Assembly (NCBI GenBank): GCA_030549335.1
Contig: CM060196.1
Location: 20,852,501-20,916,500 of the forward strand
From: Pontederia crassipes
Lineage: Eukaryota; Streptophyta; Magnoliopsida; Commelinales; Pontederiaceae
Direction: 5' to 3'
DNA length: 64,000 nt
Positions 1 to 14,400 of the stretch are shown here, piece after piece. The position numbers were made by a program, and so were the translations under genes. Positions within the stretch are counted from its first letter, which is position 1. Each line of letters starts with the position of its first letter. Under the pieces are notes generated by a model. That model did no database searches and had not been told where the DNA came from. It worked only from the letters and a program-made list of their open reading frames with translations.

Positions 1-870
1 GCACTACACTGATAGGCTTCCTTATAATCGAGAGAAAAAGAAAAGGGATGTTAACCAATGCCCAGGCTTTATATGGAGGTTATGAAACTACTATTGCAAA
101 TCCCAAGCATGTGAAAAAAGTGAGGTTGGCTTTGTTAACCAGCGTAAAATTTCACCAGAAGTACAAGAGCATTGGACATATTAACTGCTGGGGTTTGGTC
201 ATTATTGTTAAAACAGTTGTATCTCAACCGTTCAATACACAATGGTTGGACTAGGATGACACCTGGAAGCAACACAATTGCATTGGCACTCGCATGGAGT
301 GAAAAGGATTGTTGAGCGGATCTGCATATGTGGCAACCACAGTTGATATGCACTAATAAGTGACTTGATATTCTTTAGATTTTCAAAAGCATTATACCTT
401 CATTTAAAAATATTGATACTCTTCTACTTTCTCGAGGAAATTTTCGTTTAAGGATACTTTCTTGAGGAAATTCACGGTACATTATGTCTTCGCAAATGTT
501 ATTTCAATATGCTTTAACATGACTACCAATAATGACATGAAATATCCTTGTGTCTACTTTTTATTTGATTTCTAGAAGTGCAATTGGAATGGACAAAATT
601 AGAATTTTTTAAATTTTTTGAGACAAAAAATAAAATTTTTGATCATACCTGCTGCATTGACACCCTTTGACTCATAAGATATTTTGGAATTTTTTTTGAG
701 AAATTATTTGGAACTTTTTTTACCACTTGAAACATAACTTTTGGAAAATTTAGTCTCTTCAAATTACAAGCTCATTTTTAAATGCTAACATGTTTTTTCA
801 TACTTAGTAGCAGTACAATCATAACTTGTAAAATATAACAGGCATGTTTTTTTAGAGAAAAGTGGATTAC
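1..870 (-). other. intron of the phosphohexomutase gene, gene continues beyond the left edge
   Basis: The last exon visible in the window ends at a good GT donor (minus strand, donor G at 870). No stop codon has been reached, and the metal-binding loop and C-terminal domains of the family are still missing. I searched this stretch for the next expected exon and did not find one, so it is read as intron. It is AT-rich, with no repeat or RNA gene recognised. Confidence 0.6.
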
Positions 871-3800
871 CGCGAAAAAACCACCTGCTCCATTTCCAGC
901 ATCAACAATAATATGAAATCCCTCCAGAGGTTTCTCTGAATATGAAAAACGTAGTTACAGTCAAAAGAGGATTTCAAATTTTAGTTCTAGTTCTTTCAAG
1001 AAAACTTTAGTTCCAGTTAACAAGTGATTCTTCATGTGATCAAATTAAGAATACCTTAGTGATGCTAAAAGATCTGCATGTCTCAGAAACATATGAATAT
1101 ATGTAATTACAAGATGAACAGCGCCCAAGATGTTTAAAAATGTCTTGGCTTAATAAGTTGTCTACTTGAGAAAGTTATAGGACCACTAAAAACAAGAAGA
1201 TTAATCAATATTGTTTCACACTAGCCTAAAAAGAATTAGTCAACAGACAATGTGGAAGATACCTGCATTTCCAGCAGCTTTACGAACTGCAGCAACGAGA
1301 TCGGATGTGTAAACTTTCATATAATCTACCTTTCTCACAACTCCATTGCCAGCTTCAACAGTATCCTTTACTGTTGAATTTAAGAGCTCCTTATATACAT
1401 TGTCAACCCTGACCAAGATGTCTTTGATGTCTGCTTTTCCAAGACCACCAGCACTAGTGAAAAATTTAAAGCCATTACGATTATATGGAAGATGGCTGGC
1501 TGTTTGCAAAAAAACAGAAAGAAAAGTAAGTTGCTAGTCAAATAAACAATACAGATTTGTACCAGGAACTAAACAAATATATAATCAACATACATCAGGA
1601 GCATGAACCAGGAAGTTGGGAATTCTCGTTTTATGAAATGATAAGTTTGAAACTGAATCATCAACATATCGTATAAACAATATCCGTCACATCAAAGTCT
1701 TGGTTTCACTGGACTCCAGAAGAATATGAACTGTTTGCCCAATCTAATGATTTGTATCATCATCTAGTTATGTGTATTACGGTGGTGAATTCCATGTTGC
1801 TCCTTATCCCATGATGAGAGCCACTTCCAAGCCTTATCATTTTAATCACAGCGTCAACTTAATGTGCAATTCAATGGGCAAAAGAAGGCACATACTACAT
1901 ATAAGCAGCAATCTCTGGTCTTGTTAAAAAGAAAAAACAAAACAACACAGTCTCACAACATGTTTCAGGTGAACGTTGAAACTAGAAGACCCGACTATTT
2001 CACATCTCAAGTGCTAGGAAGGCTCAAGAATTCAGACCATGGTCTCCAATACAAGCCCTCAATTACACTTTCACGGGAATCAAGATGGTTTGTAAGCTCT
2101 GAAATATACTATCCAGATAAGTAAAGGTACTATTGAACAAAATATTTTACTATTCATGTCATGTCCAAAATACAACTATTGAATTTACATCAATAGCTTG
2201 TTAATTATAGAATATACCTGTTATCATTATAGATCCATCAACTGGGCAGAAATAACTTTCATCTTGCGTAAGCGTACTATTGAACATTGCCGGTGTAGAC
2301 GCCAATCTGCAATAGTTGTCACAAGCATTAGCAATGACAACGCCTCTCAGATAAGGGCCTAATGTTTAAAGATGAAAGAAGTCACTAAGCAACTGAAGAA
2401 ATATTGGAAGTCAGCATTCAATTGCTATTTTCTAAGTATACCCAGAACTCCCTTCAAAATCACGAAGATAGAGGTAAAAGTTTACTTACATGGATCACAA
2501 AAAAATTTTGTACCAGTCTAGATAGAAGTCATATTTCCAACTTACCCATACTGAATAACATCAAGACCAGCAGCTGTGATTCCACGAGAAACAGCATCCT
2601 GAATCAAATGCGGTACACAAACTTAAACTAATCTCTCAGGTATCGTTTTGCATGCTTCAAAGAATGAATGAAATAGCAAAATTTTCAAATGACACCAACA
2701 TTTAAAAACTAACAATACCTGCAGATCCTGTGCAGATATTCGTGAATCATGACCAATTGACACTCTCAATCGTCTGGATCCATTTGATTTCTTTTTCTCC
2801 AACAACCATGCAGCAAAAGCATAAGCTATAGCTTCTGTAACTCGTTCTGTTAGATTGACAGGCTCTCCTTCAACACCAGAAACAGCCACACCACGGATAT
2901 CACTGCAAATAAATCATACAAGAGGTGTCATACTTTTTAGTTTTTGCTTTGATGGTACTAGCATTCTTGAGCCAGTCTTAAAGAGCCATTGAGACAGGAC
3001 CAAAAAAAGAAATACTTAAAAATGGAACTTTTAACTCAGAAATGGGGATAGAGATTGTCCTTTTGTTTTGTCATTTCTACAATAAAAAATTTGATTAATA
3101 AAACAATAATTAATTGTTTGGTCTAGGAATGCATGAAAAAAGTACTGGACTGGACAGTATTCAACCGGTCGGGGCATGACGGGAGAATAAATCTTTCATA
3201 CAAATTTAATAAGGTATTTTCTATTCGAGATATCCCCTTTAATTATCCAAATGAAATGGAAATCCTAATATTATTTTACTTTTACTTAATTTAATTTCTA
3301 AACTTTTGGTATATTTATTTGCTTTTTCGCTTATACTTAATTTTTGGGGTATACTTAATTTTTCTTATAGTTAGTAGTTTGGTTTTTTTTATGAGAATGA
3401 AAAAAAAATTGAAGAACTATAAATAAAATAAAATAGAATAAAAATATAAAAAAGAAATGAAAAATTTAAGAAGGGCAGCTGAAAATGAACCAGAGTTGCA
3501 AGCCAAATGATACACCTTATAATATTCCACTGGAGGTTAGATGAAAAAAAATGCCCAAAATACAGCTAAATTAGTTGCAAAAGCTTCGAGGCAGTATAGC
3601 CAACTCTTCCCCAAAATTAAACAATTCCATAAAAAGCATAACCTTTTTACGAGTCTTAACAAACAGGAAACTTCTCAGAGCCAAGTATATAGAACTTCCA
3701 TTATTAACCTAAGCAAATAGAGGGAATTAAAGCATCAACGCTGCATAACACTTTGATCATTTGAGCATGGGCAAAAAATTATGAAAAAACAAAAACCAAG

Positions 3801-5531
3801 GAGATCATATGTGTTGATTTGCAGGAACAATTATTAATTCCAACTTTCACAAATTCAAATGTGAACAAGTGCAGTTAAATTCAATCCAAACAAATGATTC
3901 TTTTTTTCTTTTTTTTTTTTGAGGAGAAAACAAATGATTCTTTGAAGAGAAAGTTAAAAGTAGGAACTATTGAAGATAGTCTGTACTTTGTACCTCCCAT
4001 TTTGCAGCTTGAGAAAATCAACTTTCTCGATGGGCGAGATGGGCGAAACAGCACTTGTACCTTGAACAGCTGTTGCAAATTTTAGTACTATAATCAATGT
4101 GCACAATGGATTGAAAAGTAACAGAGCACCAGCTGAAGATGACAATCATGTTTTGCATCAGATTGGAAACAAAAAAAAATTATCATCTTTGATGACAATA
4201 AACTGGAATAACTAGAAATTAAAACATTGTATGATATGCAAAGCTTGACTAATCTTAAAGTACACTTGCAAACAACCTGAACAGTGGGAGTCTAGAACAG
4301 ACCATTGCATAATATTCTTGTTCGGTTCAGCAAATGGGTGCATTGTGCTGCTAAGTTATGCGAATGCATGGCTGACGTTGCAGTCCATGCTATCCTCCAT
4401 CCCTGCGAAGGATATACGTTGCACATACCAAGAGGAAAAGCCCTACTGTGGTATTTCATGTTTGATTGTATATTCCTTTGGCAGTGTTGTGTGAGAAAAA
4501 CATTCTGAATAGTGTTCCCTGATAGTGCTGCAGCAAATCGGCAAATCTATTAGATCTATACCTTATACCAGCTCATTAGTCACTTAATGAAGTGAACAGT
4601 TATTACAGTTCTCCTAAAAAAATAGTTTATACAGTAGATAAATGGTATCTTATTCCTTAAGATGCAGTGACACGTAATCATGGAGAATAATTGATAACCA
4701 ATTAAGTCCAAGAACAACCTAAAGTAGGTCAATTGTTATCATTTAGAAAAATCAGAACTGAAATACAGAAGGATCTCTATGCCCTGATGGTTCAAAATAT
4801 GTTTTTCCTGGAAAAAATAAAGGTGTCACCATAGTATAGTTCTTGCACACACCCTACACTAGTTATACTCAAGACTGGTACTAAAGTGGTTTGTTTAGGG
4901 ATAAATGAGGGATAAGGATCTCATTTTATATTCCAGTCGACTACTGCATTAAAGTACTAAGAATCCAACATTCACAAATGACTATATACAACAGGTTCTC
5001 AAATTGAGACATTAAAAGTATTCTCAGCTTCCCAAATTTGTTGGTTTTATGAGGGGATAATATTAAAAAAACAGGATAAAAAGTTATAAAGCTCGAGTTT
5101 TAACAAAAGTTGCCCCTCAAAAAAGTTTTAACAAAGTTTCATACACTGTATTCACAGGAAAGAAGGATGAGATTATCATCATTGTTTAGTCAATCCAATG
5201 TGTTTTAAAATTTTATCAAATAGAGAACATAAAGGCTACATGGATCAATTAATTTGTTCAATGAGAGGCCAAACCCCATGTGTGCAATAAATGATCAAAC
5301 AGACAGATGGAAGAAGTGGGATTTTTATGGCTTGGTCCCCAGAATTTTGATAATTAAGAATGAATAGAAATCAAATATTTTTATAACTATGTATCTTTGT
5401 GTGGCATGAATAAAAGAAACGTTTTCGAAACTATGTACGTGATTCCTGACAACTTCCCGACGCAATTGACGCGTCCTGGGGAAAGATGGCTCGAGTTTGA
5501 TATGTATCAGAAGAAATCTACGACATTCCAT
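871..5531 (-). CDS. phosphoglucosamine/phosphomannomutase-family protein, 5' part (partial)
   Basis: Alpha-D-phosphohexomutase family protein, which moves phosphate between C1 and C6 of hexoses through an active-site phosphoserine. The closest relatives I recall are the plant organellar proteins At5g17530 and At1g70820. Phase-consistent exons on the minus strand: 3994-4069, 2719-2902, 2546-2598, 2218-2306, 1263-1499 and 871-935. They read LKLQNGSDIRGVAVSGVEGE, then SIGHDSRIS, then the serine loop ITG/ASHLPYNRNG (split by an intron), then VDAGNGAGGFFA. The catalytic Ser is that of ASH. The DGDADR-type metal loop lies beyond the window. The first exon is tentative: an ATG at 5531 opens MECRRFLL and a donor at 5432 joins in phase. 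It is basic and hydrophobic, as a transit peptide would be. Domain identity is firm; exon 1 is weak. Confidence 0.9.
3888..3943. repeat. tiny poly(T) insertion between 16-bp duplications
   Basis: The 16 bases AAACAAATGATTCTTT occur at 3888-3903 and again at 3928-3943. The 24 bases between them are almost all T and end in GAGGAGA. On the minus strand this is a short sequence followed by poly(A), the footprint expected of an extremely truncated LINE-type retroposition with its target duplication. It lies in an intron, just outside the exon at 3994-4069. A simple slippage duplication is the alternative. Confidence 0.45.
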
Positions 5532-5930
5532 CCCAGCTAATCTCACTCAGGAGTCAGGAAGCTGCCCTTGCGAAGTGACGCCCTATTGGCGTATCAATCT
5601 ATATGGAAAATCGAAAGGTACAAGAATCAAAACAAACCATAATTACAACTTTCAGGACTCTCCTGTCGATCCAAGATCCTGGGAATTACAGGGTTTGGTG
5701 TTTCTAATTCTTAGCAAATCGAAGCGCCTCTAGACAGTGCGAGGAATCGATATCTTAAAGGGACTCGATCTACGAGAGAGAGAGAGAGAGAAACCTGCCA
5801 TCGGTGGGTCGATGAATCGACGGCGGCGGCGGCCAAGGAGAGCTTTTGGGGTGCTGGCGTGCTGCGATGTTTCGGGGACTGAAGTGAAACAAGAAAGATT
5901 ACAAAATGCCTTCTTTTAACCAGAGAAGTT
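5532..5930 (-). promoter_or_regulatory. probable leader/promoter of the phosphohexomutase gene
   Basis: This is the upstream side of the tentative first exon. It contains a 17-base GA tract at 5774-5790 and a GC-rich GGC-triplet stretch at 5818-5835, as plant leaders often do. No TATA box could be assigned. A short ATG frame here closes quickly and may be an upstream ORF. Confidence 0.35.
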
Positions 5931-5948
5931 GGTGGACTGGCTTTTAAA

Positions 5949-5952
<4 letters not shown>

Positions 5953-5987
<35 letters not shown>
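5953..5987. repeat. (AAT)n microsatellite
   Basis: Uninterrupted AAT/ATA triplets seen directly. Confidence 0.9.
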
Positions 5988-6649
5988 TTAATGTATATAT
6001 AATAAAATTATAATTCATAAAACTCAGCCTAACGGTTTATTGCTAATAATGATGTAATTATATACCAAATGCGTTATTATGAGTTCGATATATCTTCCTT
6101 TTAAAAAAAAACAAATCTGATAACTTTACTTGACATATATTTTGGATCTTTCACCCTTCAGGAGACCTTAAATTAAGATGAATAATGAAGTTCTTAAACT
6201 GAATTTTGTGACATGATAATTGATAAAAAAATTAGCTCGCTTATCAATTGAATAATAGATAATCACATATTTAATAGGGAAAAGGAGAAATAGTTGATGT
6301 GTAATTTCGAAGGATTTGGTACAGAAAATATATGTGAAATTAACAAAAGGGAAGAAATGTGTGAAGACAATATTAGATGCATGCAGATTGTTTTTGAACA
6401 TCGCAGTCAGCTAAAGTTGTCTCCATGTCCAACCTGAAAAATGAATATGTACCACAAGACATAATAATGCATAAACTTAGCTTTCGAATATTCTACATGA
6501 GTTGTTGAATATATTGATAATTTGTTTTTTGTACGCGTCTTTAGTCTTTTTGTATGATCATAATAATAAATATACAAAAACTTGAAGTTTAAGTCATTAA
6601 ATAATATTCAATAATTTATGTAAATTACAAAATAAATTATTGTCGTGTA

Positions 6650-7085
6650 CACCTAGAAATGTTCACCGGGTTGGTCCCGATGACCCAACCTAATTCGGTC
6701 AGTGGTCGGGCCATATATGAGTTGAGAAATCTCAAACCTAGTCGTCCGGACCTGATCTTTTTATTATTTTTATTTTTTAAATTTTTACTTTTTTTAATCT
6801 TGTACTTGATTTAAAATTTTTAAAATATTAAAATAAAATAATTTAATTATGAAAATAATACTTGAATATTCAAAAAACAACTTTATTTTTTTAAACATTT
6901 TTTATATTAAAATAAATTTAAAAATAAAGACAAAATTTATTAAGAAAAAAAAAGTTGGTCGGACCGACCTAACCGAATCCGAGTCATATTTTCTGCCCCT
7001 ATGAGCCTTGATCCATGGGTCGAGTCGAATTTATTCACCAATGCAGTCCAATTTTAGTCGAACACCTTTGAGTACGCCTATGTTA
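6650..7085. repeat. candidate degenerate MITE
   Basis: Two outer segments rich in CCGGACC/GGTCGG-type motifs flank a very AT-rich core. The ends are loosely inverted: CCTAGAAATGTTCA on the left, and CATAGGCGTACTCA when the right end is reverse-complemented. No target duplication was found, so boundaries and class are uncertain. It recalls the hAT MITE at 17.8 kb in composition. Confidence 0.35.
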
Positions 7086-7876
7086 AGGGAATATTAACAT
7101 TTTTTAAGGATTATTTATGTGCCGGCATTTATGTGCCGGGAAGCTAGAAAAAACTCGGTTGACAAAAAAATGATAGGAAAGATGCATATAAATTTTTTTT
7201 TACTTCTCAATCTACCTTTATAATTGTCTAACTTATGTATAATTTTAATTAGGAAATAATGATTATATGAAAAAAAAATTATATATATATAAACCATCAT
7301 TGCATCATGACGATACTTATTTGTTAACCATCACAAATATGCCCATAACTTTTAACATTTCTTATATGTTCTTCTAGTAAATCATGCGTAGATAATTCGG
7401 CCTACTTAACAGGCCCAGAAAATTATCGTTTTTGTAATAGGCCTGGATCGAAGGCCTTCTTTACGGGTCCATCTCTGTTTATATTTATATATGTGAAATT
7501 TTACACCTAGTTCCTCTTTATACATGAGAATATGAGATCACTGTGGATCCCGCTAAAGTTCTATTATTGATGAAACTTGTAATAAAATATCGTAGGTAAG
7601 CTATATACACATCTATACGAAATTTATCTGTATTGACCAAATTAGGGTTCTACCCCACAATTTTCATCACTGTTAAAATTATTTATTTTATACGAAGTTT
7701 TTGCACTAATCATCAGTTGAAACTCGGAATCCCCACCCCAATTTCTCGCCGCAAGAATTCCGGACAGAAATGAACTGTTACTCACTCCATCTTTTTTTAC
7801 AGACACAGTTCTCAGTTGACTACTGTGCATCTCCATTTTTGTCCATTTGGTAACTGGAATCCGGAAAGTTTCATGC

Positions 7877-7878
<2 letters not shown>

Positions 7879-7911
<33 letters not shown>
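7879..7911. repeat. (GA)n microsatellite
   Basis: Perfect GA dinucleotide run seen directly. Confidence 0.9.
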
Positions 7912-7914
<3 letters not shown>

Positions 7915-8852
7915 AAAAAAGGCTTTGGTATCAGCAGATCAACTTGGTTGCACTGTTTGAAAAAAGAAAAAGAAAAAGAAAAAAAGGAGCAGATAAAAAC
8001 AAAGCACACACTGTGCTGACGGGTGCTGTAGTCTGTCGAGAAATTAGGGGGTTTTGATCGATTCATGCATGCACAGGAACAGGAACCATGCAGGAACTCA
8101 CGAGCTGAACAGACGAACGCAGTAAAAAATGCGTGAACCAGAAAGCAACAAGAGTATCATCACTGCTCTTGGATGATAAAGTGTCTGTTCATGTCTCCTT
8201 TCGGAGCCTGAGACATGGACTTCTTCCATCTCAATCTGCATGCATGCAGCTCTACACTGCACCCGCTGCTGCCACAAGAAAACAACGCCATGGAGCCAAA
8301 GACTCCAAAACAGTTAAAATGTGTTGTTTCAGTACACAGAGAAGATGTCACGATGCATTTGGTCCTCCACATGATATGAAATCTTTTGGAACTCTGTTGT
8401 GGCAAAAATAAAATATATGTTTTTGTTTTGTTGCTGAACTTGTATCTGCATAACTGCAGTAACCTCCAAATCGTGTTTTCTTTTCTTTTCCTTTTTCCTT
8501 CTCCATGTTTCTAATTTTATACCACCACCTCGGTAGCAACAGTGAACCCATGGATATGAGAGAATGCCCGCATGCATGGTTTTCCCATAGGAACAGATAA
8601 GGCGTAGAAGGTGGCGGATTTTACTGCACGGCAATTAACAGGTCATGAATCCAAGACTTGTGTGATATCACTGTTTTGGATCTTTCAACAACCGACGCCC
8701 ACCTCACCACTTGCTAAGGGTCAAAAGAACCATTCTTTGTAATCTTCTTCCTCCACTAATAAATTTTCCTTGTGTTTTAGTCTTTTTTTTTTCAGCGCTG
8801 ATCAAAGAAAGGTGTGATAATTTCGGACCTTGGCATAGGATTTGTAGTTATG

Positions 8853-8855
<3 letters not shown>

Positions 8856-8897
<42 letters not shown>
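8856..8897. repeat. (AT)n microsatellite
   Basis: Perfect AT dinucleotide run of about 42 bases. Confidence 0.95.
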
Positions 8898-8900
<3 letters not shown>

Positions 8901-11412
8901 TACACACTAATAATTTCAGAAACAAAAGCAATAGGGGGATATGTGCAGTGTGGTCTCCAAGGATCTGTGACTGCAAGTTTCAGAAACAGTATTAAGCCAT
9001 TGAGATGCCATCTTGATCATGCAAAGTAACTTAACTGACAGGACAAAAGATCACAAGATGTGCAATTTATTAGGTCTGACTTGTGATTTGTCTGCCAAGC
9101 ATACAAATGCAACTCCACTGTTCCAAGCCTTGTTTGTGTGCGTATTGATGATGTGCATGAATCCACTATGAACAGGTGCACAGAACTAGGTGACAAGCAT
9201 GTCCATTTTGTTTCCTGACATTCTTCCAAACAGAAGACAAAGATGACATTAAATTGTAATGTCCCATGTCTTTGTCATTCAACCACTTGCATCTTTAAAA
9301 AAAATGGAGTTGATCGGATCAAATTAGTTGAGTGGATTAACAACCATCAATCGATTTAATCCATATTTACAAAAAAATTATTTATAGAACGAGAAAAAAA
9401 TTGAAACAGAAATCAAATACTCTTTGTTTTATTTAATGGTGATGCATTCGTCTTAAGTCAAGATAAGGACTAAAATAAGGAACACCATCAAACATTTGGT
9501 CATAACACTCATTAATTGTTGGCGTGAAAAGGATTGCATCATTTATTTCTTACAGAAACTTGCATTCTTGTTTCGTTCATTTGTGAATCCAACCATACCT
9601 AATGTTAGGCAGCGCCTTGACCAGTTCCAAGCATTTATGTTGGATTTGTTATTCATCATGAAGATATTAAAGAAGAAAAGAACAACTCGTGATGTCTACT
9701 TTTTATTTGATCACAGGACATGAATTTGGTTAGCAATCCCTATATGTACATACATATTTATTATTGTTTACTCAGATCCTTAACCCACGCTTGCGCCGTA
9801 GGAGAAGGGCATCTGTTACACTCTAAACAAAGCTCATGCCTACCCATCAGGAAAAAAAATACTACATATATATAGAGAGAGAGAGAGCATATGATAAATG
9901 TCATCTTTGTCTCCTTGTCATGTTTGTTTACTGAATTGACGGTTCATCTAGACTAAATCTTGTTTAATGATGTAGTTAATTAATTTCCTACCTACACGGC
10001 TACACCCCTTTAGACCCCCAGTATGTTCAGAGAAAGAAAGTAGCAATTATTGTGACCAACCAAGTACTGAAATTTTAATAAGCGGATGAACAATCAGCAA
10101 GTGCAATATATTAAGAGGTAACACGTGCAGGCAGTCATGCTTTGTACATCAAAAGCTGTTGAGTGGATTAATCCTAACGGGTTGATCTAAAGAACTAACG
10201 AAACTGGCCCTTGACCGGAAAACTATTAAGGCTCTTGAACAGTCGAGAAGTACCAAAAATGTCATCAATACGAAAACATCATTAGACATGGCCAGCATTT
10301 TCTTTCAAGGATTCGCCAGCTCGAATGAAGGATGTATGTGACATCTTGATCTAGGACTGGACTCATTTGGTACTTGGCCAATGTTAAATGTTATGTCCTG
10401 TCACACCAAGCTGAGAAGGCAGTAAGGAGGGTGGATGTAGACTGCCATTTCTCAGATGTTCATCTCAGGTGTCAATGATGCAGCCGAGAATCAGCAAAAG
10501 CTGAACAGATTATTTACAGTTAAACTGGACAGAACTCCAGGTGAGCCAGTTGAGCTCTTGAGATGTACTCATTTTCATGCAGATGGCAAAGGGAAGGAGC
10601 GACAGCAACCAGATAAAGGGTACTTCAATTTTTGACATTTTCAATTTCTTTTCCTTGCATCCATTTATGACTCAGTTAGCCAATGCAGCAAGCCATTAAC
10701 CAGATAAAGGAGCAATTTTGTCCAAAAAGCTAAAAAAAATATTTCTTTATCTCATATGCAATTTGGTTTTTCTGACCAAGGAATGCTTGATTAACCATGC
10801 AGCAGTCTCACTATGAGAGAAGAAAAAAGTCATGCAAAAGCACTGGACACTACAAAAAGGAGAGCAACTACAGGGGAAAAAGGTTAGGTTTATGAAGTAC
10901 AAGCTGCTCAGTCTGCTTTACTTTTCGGATAAAGATCATATGAAGAATTCAGCAGCTACTGTAGAACCTGCTCACACTTGCAACCTCTCCAGAGCTTTCT
11001 GATTAACTGCAGCGTTGTAAGTTTGCATTCAATGATCCTGGCAGTGCTGATCTGAAAATGGAAAAAAAATGGAGAACCATTTGATCCAAAAGCCTTGAAC
11101 TCTCTCAACCTCAAACTTCATGCACCCAAGGGAATAAAACAAAATGACCACTTAGACCTCCAGAATGGCTCTCGGTAAAAAGCGCTTCTGTATCGCTGGT
11201 GCACTCTCATAATATTTAAGAAAGACAGACAACTTGATTGACCCTTTGCTAAATTTCTTTCAGTTATTGGTCTATGTACAGAAGAGAATTCTGGAAGTGA
11301 AGATCGAAGAGATACCGACTTCTCAAGTTTAAATTAGCCGCTTAGAGGAAAGATTTGCTGTCTATGCTGAATAAGAGAAATGCTCAGTCAGCCATCCAGT
11401 TTATGCGAACTC

Positions 11413-14400
11413 CTACCTTCCTATGTTATTGTTGCTCGAACTTGTTAATATTATCAGCCTCCGTGCTTCTTTCATGAAAACACTGCAACAGTGTTGAAAC
11501 AAACTTCATCAGCATACTTGAATCAAAGTGAAAAGCATCGAAATGCCTTTATCAAGATGCCTTGTATAAAAACAACTATTTAGAGAGACTTCATATAAAG
11601 CTCAAACTCGTTCTTCATAGTATTATTATAATGCATGTTGATAGTTTCAGAATGATAACAAGGATTTCATGCAATTGTAGCATTCATGTTTAATAAACTC
11701 TCAAAGAAACTTATAGGTCTAAGGCGCTTCAAAACTGAGACAAGAAACTTAAAAGTTGAATACGCAAACAATAGAAAAAGAGATGCAGAAAATGCCTTGC
11801 TACCAAGAAAGTCATTTTCATCTCATGTATTTCAGTGAAACAAATGTAACCAAATACAACAGTGAGAAATCAAGAGATGAATTTCAAGAAACTTCAAGTG
11901 TGAAGCCCACGCCTCACCTGAAGGGTTCTTCTCCAATGTGCTTTACTGCACCTGCTGCATCCCTGTAAAGAACCTGGCTCATCATCTCTGATTTATTAAA
12001 TCCAAACATGTCACATACCCTGCTATATACCTCTTCATAAGAGTCGAAAGCAGGGAGATCAAGAGTACGACCGACATCTTCATTTTCCATGTAAATTTTG
12101 CAATGTCCAGTCTCAAGACTAAAGTCAGACATTTTCCTTTTCAGATTGCTGTGTTCAGGTATTTTTCCATCCACGAAAAAATGAAACCTGTCAGGTGACG
12201 AATTGTCAGGATGTCCATTGTGAGCAGAGCCAGAACCATCTGAAACATTTGTCGTCTTCTCAAGGTTCTCATCAGAAGAACTATTTCCGGTGGCCCTAGG
12301 GGAGACAGTGTCAGTAGAGTTGCTTACAGACATCTGTTGTTCAGTTAGTATTAGCTTGCCAAAGAGCACTATATGTGGTGGCTTCTCATCAGATTGTTTC
12401 TTCATGCTCTCAGAAGAATTCCCAGTTGTCAGTAAACGAGAAACATTGTCCTGGGTGGCAGGATTGCCAACAATGAGCCCCGTAGGTAATTGTGAGAGTG
12501 AAGGAATGTGATCAAACCGGTGAAACCCTGGAGAGAACAAACCCGACTGCAGATTGCTAAGGTGGAGATCTGATAAAGGTAGACCAAATTGTGCATGCCT
12601 GGCTCCCTGTATGCCTGCAGGAGTACTGTCCGGGAAACAGCACAAGGGGTTTCCACTAGGCCCAATGGGGTTCCCGGGAAACACTGGTGTTGAAAATTGA
12701 TCCTCAAAAGAAAAATCAGGGTTCTGTGGAATACGTAGCTTTTTCCTCGGCGGAGAGAAGGGTGCAAGATGTACGGATGACATGTTTGAAACCACTTCTA
12801 CCAACCATGGGCTCACGCGTTTCACATTCTGTAGAAGATCTGGCTCATCCCATGTCACCTGCAATGATGTTACAAGCAGGCAATTAGAACAACTTCCTTT
12901 TAACGAATGAAGATCAGATATGTACAACGTCCTTTTAATGAATGAAGATCAGATATGTACATGCAGAAAAGAAGCAAAAGCAATAGCGACTTTGGGTTTT
13001 CTAACTGCAGTAGTGGTAAAAAGGCAAAAAACAAAGCCATTCCAAACCAGGGTCTCACTTCCACATGTTCTAGCTTCGTTTGGAACACAGAATTCTAATT
13101 CACTGACTTCACCATACTTAATACCGAGGGAAAAACGTAACAAAATGTTAGATATTAAGTGAAGTGGAGGAAACATTCATCTCAATAATGCCTAGTTTAC
13201 CCACTAGCATATATCTATCGATACAAAAAACTGTCATTGATGTATAAATATGCAATCATGAGGAAAAATCAACAGTATTTTTAAAAGAAAAGCAGACAAC
13301 TATCAGATAAAATTTATATTTCCCTAATATCATTTTAGAGCATGCAAACAACTCCAAATATATCATAACACAAAACAATCAGAAATAAAACAATTTGCTG
13401 CACATAAAGAGCACCTGAAGAAGTCTCCATGGTGAATTAGGCCAACGAACTGGATCAGCAACCTGAAAAGAAGATATCGTTCCCATGAACCAACTAATCC
13501 TAGAGGAATCCTCAGTCTCAAAAGCCATTTTGAATCTCATTCCTTGGGACCAACAGATCTTCATTGCTGATTGAACTGCAGCAGACTTAACACAGAACTC
13601 AGGTGTACTAGCTCTTGGGTAGTAGACAACCTCAAAAGGCTGTCCGTTAGCTGCAAGAGTAGCTGCCTCAATAACAGATTCTGCCCTCACTCTTCCTTTC
13701 CCTCTCAGACCAGGTCCGTAACTCAAACTACTACCATTTCCTTCAACCCTCATCATTTTTTCTTCCTCCCTTAGGAAAACAGAGAAACCCCCATGGTTAC
13801 CATTGGAGGAGTTCCACCCTGATGGGTTCTCCGGCCCTCCCCCAATACCCCGTCTTTTTGCTCGGCGGATACCCACACAAAGATCCCCATTTTCAGTTCT
13901 CAGAAACACAATAGAATCTCCTGCTACAAGCTTCTTATGGTTAACGAAAGTACTCCATCCTGTTGTGAGCAGGTGTCGACGAGGAGTCCCCCTGTAGATA
14001 TGTCTAAACCTCCAAATCTCCCCATGCACATCCTTGGCGAGCACGGTTTGCACTGGAGGGTCAGCCGAGTAGTCGAGTCTGGGGAAAATGGTCTCAGCAC
14101 AGAACCGAGGGACGGAAAAGCCCCCACCATTGTTGGCATCCGATTGTGTCAGTGTCTTCGCAAATGAAGCTGGCTTGTCTTGTGAATCTACTCTACTAAT
14201 GCCAAGTCCAAGGTCATCGCTTTCATCAAAGTCCAACTCGTTGGGTCTCAGGGGAACCATACCAATTTTGGCATAGACCTCATCAGTTTCCTGATCAGCC
14301 ATGAACTTCACAGACGTCACACGGCAGGGTACAAGCGATGGAATGTAGCGCGAACCAAAGTCGACAACCCCTTGTGCGTGCTCAGCGTGGCCCTGGGGGA

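Larger units (their letters stand above)
5931..11412. other. intergenic, no gene recognised
   Basis: AT-rich spacer between the 5' end of the phosphohexomutase gene and the 3' end of the ARF gene. It holds an AAT microsatellite (5953-5987), a GA tract (7879-7911) and an AT run (8856-8897). The short ORFs at 8.1-8.6 kb and 9.5 kb lack recognisable homology, splice structure or codon bias. The last few hundred bases are likely ARF 3' UTR. Confidence 0.6.

Noticed and set aside
8133-8634. Overlapping open frames of 80-100 codons
   Set aside because: No homology, codon bias or splice context; frames on both strands overlap.
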